A stretch of DNA of 5,333 bases from an uncultured candidate division Zixibacteria bacterium (GCA_913009765.1 CAJVYT010000313.1:1-5333), one strand, 5' to 3'; positions 1-5,042 are shown, counted from the first letter of the stretch. A program made the numbers and translations. Notes: generated from the sequence alone by a model not told the origin.

Positions 1-1
1 A

Positions 2-229
2 AAGTATATCAAAGAAAAAAACCTTTGTCAACTCGCCGAATTGCCTCACAAAAAATCTATCCCAATATCCCAAAGGGATATGTCTCATTTAAAAAACCTA
101 CCCGAAAATAAGACAATTGTCTCTCATGCAACAGATATGGGAGGCAGGAATGAGGCTGAAGATGAAGGAGAGGCAATCATGAATGTAAGGACAGCACTTC
201 CGTTGTTACATACTATGCAAAAAAATTGA
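2..229 (+). CDS. Hypothetical protein C-terminus, partial at window edge
   Basis: The frame is open from the first bases of the window to a TGA at 227-229, about 75 codons, so the true start may lie to the left. I do not recognise the product. The visible part is polar, with a Lys-rich beginning, an acidic stretch near the middle (EAEDEGEA) and the ending LLHTMQKN. No membrane segment, signal peptide or catalytic motif is visible. A TTG at 41 could start a 62-residue protein, but no good Shine-Dalgarno sequence precedes it, so a truncated tail is more likely. The frame ends just before a decayed insertion sequence, so it may itself be a gene remnant. Its coding status is uncertain. Confidence 0.3.
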   Translation, partial: KYIKEKNLCQLAELPHKKSIPISQRDMSHLKNLPENKTIVSHATDMGGRNEAEDEGEAIMNVRTALPLLHTMQKN

Positions 230-291
230 CAGATAAAAGGAACTTCGGGTCACAACATTCAATTATTAAGAGGGCAAAACCAGCTTGATAA

Positions 292-705
292 AACCGATAT
301 CTTATGAGAGTCGATTTTGTCATTCTTTGCCTTCCCTCCATGGATAGCTTTCATATACAGATACAGAGCATGTCCCAGGACAAAGGGGCTGTTTTCTCTT
401 GAGCACAGATCAGCCAACCAGTACCATGTGAATATGCACTCCACTGCTATTACAATGTCTTCACGATACCGGGAGATTGTGCTTAAGAATTTCTCCGGCT
501 TTTTCGATGCAGCACAACATTACCTGCCTGATCCAGTATGCAAAGGTACTTACTTTTGGCATGCAGGTCGATTCCACAGTTATGCACATTTTCAAATGCG
601 CATGCCGAGTAAGGATAAAAATTTATTGTCAAAGCCGGCATTCATTCATATTTTGATTCAGCCGGCCTCCTCGTAAAACTTGTGCTGTTTGGTGTAAAAT
701 CTCAT
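292..705 (-). pseudogene. IS110-family transposase, N-terminal fragment, multiply broken
   Basis: Three pieces of one IS110 transposase N-terminus are readable on the minus strand. Piece A (705 down to 673) reads MRFYTKQHKFY and is preceded by a strong AAGGAGG ribosome site. Piece B (578 to 504) reads CGIDLHAK, then a stretch ending NVVLHR, with the first catalytic Asp of the DEDD set. Piece C (504 to 292) starts KKPEKF and contains YREDIVIAVECIFTWYWLAD, FVLGHALY, MKAIHGGKAKND and KIDSHKI, covering the catalytic Glu and further Asp positions. A 94-base insertion separates A from B, and a frameshift near 503-506 separates B from C. A tandem CTGTAT duplication adds two residues (LYLYM for the usual LYM). 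Similarity ends after HKISV, where family members continue for a further 200-plus residues. It cannot make a working enzyme. The family call is firm; the subgroup is not certain. Confidence 0.85.
579..672. other. 94-bp insertion with a GCCGGC hairpin inside the transposase relic
   Basis: In IS110 proteins the residues corresponding to KFY run straight into CGIDLH. Here 94 bases intervene between those two codons. The insert includes two GCCGGC copies (about 634-639 and 661-666) flanking an AT-rich loop, which can pair because the hexamer is self-complementary. It has no open frame. No clear target-site duplication is seen. It could be a small non-autonomous element or scrambled decay; the boundaries come from the protein alignment and are approximate. 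Confidence 0.35.
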
Positions 706-709
706 ATAC

Positions 710-775
710 GGCCTCCTTTTGAAATGTATTTTGGCTTAAAACATCATACCCCAATGTGGTATGCTTAAGGAGGCC
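710..775 (-). promoter_or_regulatory. Inverted repeat that would sequester the transposase ribosome-binding site
   Basis: GGCCTCCTT at 710-718 is exactly complementary to AAGGAGGCC at 767-775. On the minus strand the 710-718 arm is the ribosome-binding site of the IS110 transposase, six bases before its ATG at 705. A transcript entering from outside the element (from above about 776) would fold the two arms together and hide the site. Several other insertion sequences use this kind of block against read-through transcription. A smaller hairpin (745-750 with 758-763) lies inside the loop. The pairing is seen directly; its role is inferred, and the gene it served is now dead. Confidence 0.5.
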
Positions 776-777
776 TT

Positions 778-862
778 AATTATCAAGTCGCTCAACCTGA
801 CCGCCATTCCGCTGCGCCCCTTGGGCTTGCTCTATGGCGGCAGATTAGCTTTATCGTTATGC
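778..862 (+). other. attC: Integron attC-like recombination site 1
   Basis: The 3' core GTTATGC (856-862) fits the R' box. The inner stem pairs CTG 797-799 and CCGCCAT 801-807 with ATGGCGG 834-840 and CAG 841-843, leaving A800 unpaired on the 5' arm, the kind of extrahelical base typical of attC. GCT 790-792 can pair with AGC 847-849 further out. The 5' R'' box expected to read like GCATAAC is degraded to AATTATC (778-784), where the IS110 relic ends. Recombination would fall between 856 and 857, making 857 the first base of the toxin-antitoxin cassette. The good match to site 2 in box sequence and layout supports the call. Confidence 0.68.
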
Positions 863-897
863 TAAAATATATAAAACACTTTTAATGTGGAGGCAAT

Positions 898-1110
898 ATG
901 GGAGTAGCAGATAGAATAATTGAGAAAGTTAGATCATTACCTGAAGAAAAGCAGACAGAGGTTCTTGATTTTGTAGATTTTTTAGAAAAGAAAATTAAAG
1001 AAGAGGAAAACAGAGGGTGGAGCAGATTTTCTCTTGAATCGGCAATGCGAGATATGAAGGATGAGGAGCCTCTTTATACCTTAAATGATTTAAAGGAAAC
1101 GTTTTCATGA
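898..1110 (+). CDS. DUF2281-type antitoxin of a PemK/MazF module
   Basis: A 70-residue acidic, mostly helical protein. Its N-terminal pattern (DRIIEKVRSLPEEKQTEVLD, then FVDFLEKK at about residues 26-33) is the hallmark of the DUF2281 family, small proteins encoded next to MazF/PemK or VapC toxins and taken to be their antitoxins. The C-terminal half (SAMRDMKDEEPLYTLNDLKE) would be the toxin-binding tail. GGAGG at 889-893, four bases before the ATG, sets the start. The gene begins 42 bases after the presumed cassette junction at 856/857, as is usual for integron cassettes. Its TGA overlaps the toxin ATG by four bases (ATGA), so the two are translationally coupled. The reading frame is intact. 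Family assignment is good; antitoxin activity is inferred from the neighbour. Confidence 0.85.
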   Translation: MGVADRIIEKVRSLPEEKQTEVLDFVDFLEKKIKEEENRGWSRFSLESAMRDMKDEEPLYTLNDLKETFS

Positions 1111-1415
1111 TAGAAGAAGGGCAGATTGTATTATTTCGTTTTCCACAAACGAACTTGGAAGAGGGGAAGCTTAGGCCTGCCTTGGTAATAAGAAAAGTTC
1201 CTGGTGAATACGATGATTGGCTTATCTGTATGATTTCAAGTCGTCTTCATCAAAAACATATTGAACCGGATGAAATTATTGGTCCAGAGGATAAAGATTT
1301 TAGAGATTCAGGATTGAAGACCTCAAGTGTTATTCGTACCGGCAGGCTTGCGGTAATAGAAAGAGAAATCCTGTTAGGAAAACTGGGGAATATCTCATCA
1401 TCGGGGCTACAGTGA
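1107..1415 (+). CDS. PemK/MazF-family toxin, C-terminally truncated by an in-frame TGA
   Basis: PemK/MazF toxins are ribosome-independent or ribosome-linked mRNA endonucleases with a small beta-barrel fold. Family marks are the start (EEGQIVLFRFP), the RPALVI motif (residues 23-28), the central ICMISSRL segment (41-48) and the later GLKTSSVIRTGRLAVIE region. AAAGGA at 1092-1097 lies nine bases before the ATG. The frame stops at TGA 1413-1415 after 102 residues, mid-way through the last helix (ISSSGLQ). The same frame then continues IKQKITKWILGA to a TAA at 1452-1454, which is just how the C-terminal helix of family members ends. That TAA lies inside the R'' box of the following attC site, where cassette genes often end. 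The gene is therefore probably a full-length 115-residue toxin with a CGA-to-TGA type nonsense change. Activity of the short form is unknown. Confidence 0.85.
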   Translation: MIEEGQIVLFRFPQTNLEEGKLRPALVIRKVPGEYDDWLICMISSRLHQKHIEPDEIIGPEDKDFRDSGLKTSSVIRTGRLAVIEREILLGKLGNISSSGLQ

Positions 1416-1448
1416 ATCAAGCAAAAAATAACAAAATGGATATTGGGA

Positions 1449-1511
1449 GCATAACAACCACATCAACTCGGACTGGCAAGTCAACTGCGCTTCATTGCCG
1501 TCCGGTTATGC
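1449..1511 (+). other. attC: Integron attC recombination site 2
   Basis: GCATAAC (1449-1455) and GTTATGC (1505-1511) are exact reverse complements and fit the R'' and R' boxes. Inside, CGGAC 1469-1473 and GGCAA 1475-1479 pair with TTGCC GTCCG at 1495-1504, leaving T1474 unpaired on the 5' arm. The loop between the arms is about 15 bases. Total length is 63 bases, near the short end of known attC sites. A second possible outer pairing (AACAACCA 1454-1461 with TGGTCGTT 1513-1520, one mismatch) could extend it. The strand exchange point would be between 1505 and 1506. It closes the cassette that carries the antitoxin-toxin pair; the stop codon TAA of the restored toxin frame lies in its R'' box. 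Confidence 0.8.
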
Positions 1512-1541
1512 CTGGTCGTTGGCCTGATTAATAATTCAGGA

Positions 1542-2279
1542 ATGGAACCGAAAATGGGAAATATTATAGACAACATAGAACAACACGTTAGTAAGGCAGT
1601 GTCTCACTACTGGTTAACCCGCCAAGCCCAAAGGGAAAAGCAGAAAAAAAGAGGTGTTAATGATGCGGGGTTAAGAAGTGCCGTAACAGGCGGTGCTCAA
1701 ATGGATGGCTTCATCAAATTGTTTACAGAATTGATTATTAAAGCAGGGATGGAAGAGAAATACATTTTTCAAAAAAGACACCTTGAACTGCCAGGATTCT
1801 TTCGACCTACAAAAGAATGGGATTTATTAGTTGTGAAAGATAATTACCTGATTGCCGCGATAGAAGCAAAATCCCAGGTAGGTCCTTCCTTTGGCAACAA
1901 TTTTAACAACAGAACCGAAGAAGCAATGGGTAGCGCTTTGGACCTGTGGACTGCATTCAGAGAAGGCGCGTTCAACAAAGGTCAATAGCCATTTCTCGGA
2001 TATTTTTTTATGCTGGAAGATTGTGAAGCATCAAATAGGCCAATACGGGTTAAAGAGCCTCATTTTAGAGTGTTCCCCGAGTTTGTAGGGGCTTCTTATC
2101 TGAAAAGATACGAACTGTTTTGTCGTAAACTGATCCTTGAACGGCATTATACGTCCTCATCTTTTATCGTGTCTGATAATCAGAGTGGGAAGTTAGGCAA
2201 ATTCAGAGAACCGGCAACAGACCTTTCCTTTTCTATATTCGCCAAATCCCTTGTGTCACACGTCGGGACATTCATATGA
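1542..2279 (+). pseudogene. XhoI/PaeR7I-family type II restriction endonuclease, interrupted by an in-frame TAG
   Basis: The translated frame matches the XhoI/PaeR7I endonuclease family, whose characterised members cut CTCGAG. Landmarks are VTGGAQMDGFI (about residues 48-58), LELPGFFRPTKEWDLLVV (81-98), IEAKSQVGPSFGNNFNNRTEE (107-127) and, after the break, LGYFFMLEDC, VFPEFVGASY and FREPATDLSF. Asp94 and the Glu108-x-Lys110 triad form a PD-(D/E)xK type active site. Codon 149 is TAG (1986-1988); the same frame then continues without shift for about 96 more codons to a TGA at 2277-2279. Ignoring the TAG, the length is about 245 residues, the family norm. The 148-residue product keeps the catalytic residues but lacks the C-terminal third and is probably inactive. 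An ATG at 1554 is an alternative start: AGGA at 1538-1541 touches the 1542 ATG but lies 12 bases from 1554. The end overlaps the methyltransferase start (ATGA). Confidence 0.88.
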
Positions 2280-3181
2280 AGAACGAATATCATCAGACTT
2301 ACCATAGATTAATTAACGGAGATGCCAGAGATTTGTCTTTTTTGGAAGATGAATCTGTTCATTTAGTTCTAACATCACCTCCATATTGGAACTTAAAGCG
2401 TTACAAAGAGAATCCTGATCAACTTGGGCATATAAATGAATACGAATCATTTCTCGATGAATTAGAAAAAGTATGGAGAGAAGTTCTCCGGGTACTTGTA
2501 CCTGGTGGTAGATTAGTCTGTATTGTGGGAGATGTTTGTGTTTCTCGGCGAAAATTTGGTCGTCACTTAGTTTTTCCTTTACACGCTGATATTTGTGTTA
2601 TCTGTCGGAAGATCGGCTTTGATAACCTTAACCCTATTATTTGGCACAAAATTGCAAATGCAAATTTTGAGGTTTCCAATGGTTCAAAATTTCTCGGGAA
2701 ACCATATGAGCCAAATGCAATTATTAAAAATGATATTGAATTCATTCTAATGCAAAGAAAACCTGGTGGATACAGAAAACCAACGGAGGAGCAACGACGA
2801 CTGAGCAAGATAGATAAGAAGGATTTCGATAATTGGTTTAGACAAAATTGGAATATAACAGGAGCTTCAACAAGAAATCATCCTGCACCATTTCCATTAG
2901 AAATAGCAACACGCATTATCAGAATGTTCTCCTTTTATGGTGACACTGTTTTAGACCCTTTTTGTGGAACCGGCACAACAATGATTGCCGCCTTAAAAAA
3001 TGGACGTAATAGTATCGGCATTGATATTGAGCCTGAATATTGCAAAATGGCGGTGCGTTATTTGAAGGCCGAAAGCAACTCTCTCTTTTCTGACGTTGAA
3101 CTGAAATTTGAAAGAATTTATAGTGATAATTTCGGTCGTGCGCAAGTCTGCGAGGAGCAAGGGCTTTATAAGGGCTGCTAA
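2276..3181 (+). CDS. Type II DNA methyltransferase (beta-type, TSPPY), partner of the XhoI-family endonuclease
   Basis: This 301-residue enzyme transfers a methyl group from S-adenosylmethionine to an exocyclic amino group in DNA, protecting the restriction site. Motif order is that of the beta class: catalytic motif IV TSPPYW at residues 33-38, a PGGRLVCIVGD segment at 76-86, the recognition region in the middle, then HPAPFPLEIA (202-211) and the AdoMet-binding DPFCGTGTT at 227-235, followed by GIDIEPEYC at 248-256. SPPY is most common in N4-cytosine enzymes but does not exclude N6-adenine. The target is presumably that of the neighbour, CTCGAG in known family members, which is an inference. 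Its ATG overlaps the endonuclease TGA by four bases, implying coupled translation. The last 30 or so residues are not conserved-looking. The frame is intact, and with the nuclease broken it would act as an orphan methylase. Confidence 0.9.
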   Translation: MKNEYHQTYHRLINGDARDLSFLEDESVHLVLTSPPYWNLKRYKENPDQLGHINEYESFLDELEKVWREVLRVLVPGGRLVCIVGDVCVSRRKFGRHLVFPLHADICVICRKIGFDNLNPIIWHKIANANFEVSNGSKFLGKPYEPNAIIKNDIEFILMQRKPGGYRKPTEEQRRLSKIDKKDFDNWFRQNWNITGASTRNHPAPFPLEIATRIIRMFSFYGDTVLDPFCGTGTTMIAALKNGRNSIGIDIEPEYCKMAVRYLKAESNSLFSDVELKFERIYSDNFGRAQVCEEQGLYKGC

Positions 3182-3202
3182 AAAAACAACAACTTAGGTC
3201 AA

Positions 3203-3244
3203 TACCCTCCAGCGGAGCATAAAAGCGTCGCCCGCTGAAAAGTA
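3203..3244 (+). repeat. Imperfect inverted repeat, possibly a degenerate attC
   Basis: CAGCGG (3210-3215) pairs with CCGCTG (3232-3237), and TAC (3203-3205) with GTA (3242-3244) around a partly unpaired stretch. It lies between the methyltransferase and the exporter, where a cassette boundary is expected, because one cassette from 1506 to 4212 would be unusually long. No GTTRRRY core follows it, so it may be a worn attC or just a hairpin. The lack of a following T run argues against a factor-independent terminator. The rest of 3182-3286 shows nothing recognisable. Confidence 0.25.
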
Positions 3245-3299
3245 CGATATGTGTAGTAATGAATAAGACAGGTGCGCTACCACAAAGGGGAGGTATAAA

Positions 3300-3928
3300 A
3301 TGTCTTTCGAATTTATCTTGATATATTCCATAACGATTTTTGTTGCTTCGATTGTGCCAGGCCCAAGTATGTTGCTGGCTCTAACTCATGGCATGAAGTA
3401 TGGAGCAAAGAGAACAGTTGCATCAGCATTGGGTAATTTATCAGTTACATTACTTCAAGCGGCCATCTCCATCGCTGGCTTGGGCGCAATTTTGATAACA
3501 TATGGAGATATATTTTACATCATAAAATGGAGTGGCGCCGTGTATTTAATCTTTATGGGAGTGAGTATGTGGCGTTCCCCCGATGTAACTATATCATTAG
3601 ATTCAAGTAACCCTTCTTACCCTAAACTGCCTCTCAGAAAGATGTACCTTCAGGCAGCTTTGGTGACTGCAGGGAACCCAAAGGCAATAGTTTTTTTACT
3701 GCTATCTTTCCACAATTTATTGACCCTAAAGCTGCTTGCATCCCACAATTTAGCTTACTAATGGGAACTGGAGCAATTATAGCATTCAGCTGTTTCATGG
3801 TATACGCAATGGGTGGACAGAAGATAGTGACCATTTTTTCAAAAACCACAATTGTGAAATATATTAATAAAATAATTGGCAGCACTTTTATTGGAGCAGG
3901 AATTGGACTTGCTACGAGTAACAAGTAA
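3300..3928 (+). pseudogene. LysE/RhtB-family amino-acid exporter, frameshifted in a T7 run
   Basis: LysE/RhtB proteins are inner-membrane exporters of about 205-210 residues with six hydrophobic segments. The N-terminal part shows the family start: a hydrophobic helix, PGPSMLLALTHGMKYG at about residues 20-35, a second and third helix, then KWSGAVYLIFMGVSMWRS at about 75-92 and GNPKAIVF at 124-131. At the T7 run 3691-3697 the frame fails: as written it ends at 3761 after 153 residues with a nonsense tail. One frame back, from 3698, the family pattern continues: TAIFPQFIDPKAA, then two hydrophobic helices and an end at TAA 3926-3928. The combined length of about 209 residues is typical. One T missing from the run explains everything. 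GGGGAGG at 3287-3293, six bases upstream, fixes the start. The substrate cannot be told. Confidence 0.88.
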
Positions 3929-4086
3929 CAAAAAGAAAATCACATATCAAGTCAATCCAGGCGACGGGAAAAGAACCTCTGGGTCTACCCTTGAATCGTG
4001 ACAAGAAGCATTCAATTTTCTATATGCTCTATGCTCCAGCGCAAAGACGAAGGGGTCTACACATTTCAAAAAATGAGACTGAGATA

Positions 4087-4218
4087 GCCTAACAACCACA
4101 CGAAGACTGATGGGGTATAGCATCGGCATATTTTATCTTTTCTTGAAACCTTATTTCTGGTATAATTTGTTTATCAGTAGTTCACGCTATCCCGCAGCTT
4201 ATGTGTGTGGCGTTATCC
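4087..4218 (+). other. attC: Integron attC recombination site 3, long type
   Basis: GCCTAAC (4087-4093) fits the R'' box and GTTATCC (4212-4218) the R' box. Between them a long imperfect stem forms: CCACAC 4096-4101 with GTGTGG 4205-4210; AAG 4103-4105 with CTT 4198-4200; CTG 4107-4109 with CAG 4195-4197; TGGG 4111-4114 with CCCG 4191-4194 (one G-T wobble); ATAGC 4117-4121 with GCTAT 4186-4190. The unpaired bases A4106, A4110, G4115 and T4116 all fall on the 5' arm, as expected of attC extrahelical bases. The terminal loop is about 64 bases, giving 132 bases overall, similar in size to the long Vibrio-type sites. Strand exchange would fall between 4212 and 4213, just upstream of vapC. The 158 bases between the exporter and this site (3929-4086) hold no recognised gene. 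Confidence 0.78.
4158..4166 (+). promoter_or_regulatory. Consensus extended -10 promoter element in the attC 3 loop
   Basis: TGG-TATAAT is a perfect extended -10 (TG, one base, TATAAT). No good -35 box is visible 17 bases upstream (TTTTCT at 4138-4143); a TTGAAA at 4143-4148 is too close at 12 bases. Extended -10 promoters can work without a -35. Transcription would start near 4173 and run through the R' half of the attC into vapC. It lies in the single-stranded terminal loop of the folded site, upstream of the presumed junction. The role is inferred. Confidence 0.4.
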
Positions 4219-4242
4219 GGAAAATTAAGAGGATGATTTATG

Positions 4243-4290
4243 TTGCAATTTTAAGTGATATAAGTTATGTTAAATGTACAATTGTACAAT
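4243..4290 (+). promoter_or_regulatory. vapCB promoter with palindromic operator candidate
   Basis: TTGCAA (4243-4248) and TATGTT (4266-4271) are spaced 17 bases apart and resemble sigma-70 -35 and -10 boxes. Just downstream, TGTACAATTGTACA (4275-4288) is a perfect 14-base palindrome made of two TGTACAAT direct repeats (4275-4282 and 4283-4290). It would cover the transcription start, 13 bases before the vapC ATG. VapB/Phd-type antitoxins repress their own operon through such palindromes, so this is the likely autoregulatory operator. The palindrome is certain; promoter activity and binding are inferred. Confidence 0.55.
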
Positions 4291-4301
4291 ATGTGATAAA
4301 T

Positions 4302-4700
4302 ATGAACTTGATAGTAGATACTTCAATCATCATTGCAGTAATAACAAACGAAAAGCATAAGAAGCAATTAATCAAGGTGACCAAGGGGGCTGATTTGATC
4401 GCTCCATCGTCACTTCACTGGGAAATTGGAAACGCTTTCTCAGCAATGTTTAAGCGTAAAAGAATTAGCATAAAACTGGCAATTGCAGCTCTTGAAGCAT
4501 ATCATCAAATTCCTATACGGTTTAGTGATATTGAGTTGGGCATTGCTCTTGAGCTTTCTCGTAATTTAAATATTTATGCTTATGATGCATATGTTATTGG
4601 ATGTGCATTAAAACATAATGCGGCTTTGCTCTCTCTTGATGAGGGATTGTTAAAGGCTGCCAAAGAAGCTGGGGTAAAAATTAGAGAGGTAAAAATATGA
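4302..4700 (+). CDS. vapC: VapC-type PIN-domain ribonuclease toxin
   Basis: VapC toxins are magnesium-dependent RNases that usually cut tRNA or rRNA and stop translation. This 132-residue protein has the PIN-domain pattern: MNLIVDTSII with Asp6, Glu41 in HWEIGNAF, Asp95 in YAYDAYVIGCAL and Asp113 in LLSLDEGLLKAA, the four acidic residues that bind the metal. The frame extends upstream to an ATG at 4110, but that stretch runs through the attC site and promoter, and PIN proteins start at the LIVD strand, so ATG 4302 is chosen. There is no strong ribosome site before it. The ORF is complete and its TGA overlaps the antitoxin ATG by four bases. Toxin before antitoxin is the reverse of the usual vapBC order. 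This is the only toxin gene in the window without an apparent lesion. Confidence 0.88.
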   Translation: MNLIVDTSIIIAVITNEKHKKQLIKVTKGADLIAPSSLHWEIGNAFSAMFKRKRISIKLAIAALEAYHQIPIRFSDIELGIALELSRNLNIYAYDAYVIGCALKHNAALLSLDEGLLKAAKEAGVKIREVKI

Positions 4701-4915
4701 CAACATATACTTTTTCAGAAGCACGTCAGAAGTTATCATCTGTCCTTGAAAAGGCACGAACTCAGGGGGAAGTACTGATCAAAAGAAAAGATGGTTCTGT
4801 ATTTGTAGTAAAACCAGTGTCATCAAAACGGTCTCCACTGGATGTTGCCGGCATCAATATTAATCTTTCAGCAAGAGAAATTGTTGATATAGTTCGCGAA
4901 TTTCGAGAAAGATAA
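4697..4915 (+). CDS. vapB: Phd/YefM-type antitoxin of VapC
   Basis: The 72-residue product has the Phd/YefM antitoxin layout: N-terminal DNA-binding part beginning MTTYTFSEARQKLSSVLEKA (residues 1-20), followed by the strand pair GEVLIKRKDGSVFVVKPV (about 24-41), and a charged helical C-terminus (LSAREIVDIVREFRER) that would wrap around and block the PIN active site. It would neutralise VapC by direct binding and, with VapC, repress the operon at the upstream palindrome. Start at the ATGA overlap; GAGG at 4685-4688 lies eight bases before the ATG and serves as ribosome site. The symbol vapB reflects its partner; by sequence it is Phd/YefM-like. It is intact and ends at TAA 4913-4915. Confidence 0.85.
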   Translation: MTTYTFSEARQKLSSVLEKARTQGEVLIKRKDGSVFVVKPVSSKRSPLDVAGININLSAREIVDIVREFRER

Positions 4916-4933
4916 TTGTTTAAGAAAAGGATC

Positions 4934-5042
4934 AGATAACAGCAGACCACAAGTATGTGTTTGGGTTTTGGTTGTTTTATGGTTTTAGAAGTATTTATTG
5001 CCATGTTAATAAACCTCTGCATGGCTGATGCAGGCGTTATGC
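4934..5042 (+). other. attC: Possible attC-like site 4 closing the vapCB cassette
   Basis: GTTATGC at 5036-5042, preceded by GC, repeats the R' core of sites 1 and 2, and AGATAAC at 4934-4940 could be the matching R'' box (the ATAAC/GTTAT part pairs). Its place, 18 bases after the antitoxin stop, is where a cassette site should be. The inner arms pair poorly: only short matches such as GCA and CCA can be aligned. The 3' half instead contains its own small hairpin, CTGCAT (5017-5022) with ATGCAG (5028-5033). Hence the low confidence. Confidence 0.4.

Larger units (their letters stand above)
290..776 (-). mobile_element. IS110-family insertion sequence remnant (transposase 5' end and upstream non-coding end)
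   Basis: The minus strand holds the first part of an IS110-type DEDD transposase, and upstream of it (706-776) a short structured non-coding stretch. The downstream half of the gene and the other element end are missing: similarity stops near 292. In the IS110 family the non-coding end next to the recombinase start is where a guide (bridge) RNA is encoded; here the stretch contains a nested hairpin (CATACC 745-750 with GGTATG 758-763), but I cannot show that it belonged to such an RNA. The element ends directly against an attC-like site. Some IS1111/IS110 relatives are known to target attC sites, which fits this position, but the exact insertion point is not visible. Confidence 0.75.

Noticed and set aside
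317..676. 119-codon + strand frame
   Set aside because: It is antisense to the IS110 transposase relic, has no ribosome site, and the minus-strand frame gives clear family motifs.
1413..1988. Genome-wide stop-codon reassignment as an explanation for the in-frame TGA and TAG
   Set aside because: TGA clearly ends the DUF2281, endonuclease and vapC genes at tight ATGA overlaps, and two different stop codons would both need reassignment.
1891..2088. 65-codon + strand frame overlapping the endonuclease
   Set aside because: Out of frame with the endonuclease, whose similarity continues in its own frame on both sides of the TAG.
2563..2808. Minus-strand frame inside the methyltransferase
   Set aside because: It lies opposite a strongly conserved methyltransferase frame and shows no family features.
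3634..3924. Minus-strand frame opposite the exporter
   Set aside because: The + strand, read in two frames, gives the LysE/RhtB pattern throughout; the opposite frame is a shadow.
3947..4129. Minus-strand 60-codon frame between the exporter and vapC
   Set aside because: No recognised features, and its start overlaps the attC 3 stem.
4110..4301. N-terminal extension of VapC to an ATG at 4110
   Set aside because: The extension translates the attC stem and the promoter/operator; PIN proteins begin at the LIVD strand, so ATG 4302 is the sensible start.
4762..5022. Minus-strand frame over vapB and the possible site 4
   Set aside because: Opposite an intact antitoxin gene; no ribosome site or recognisable content.
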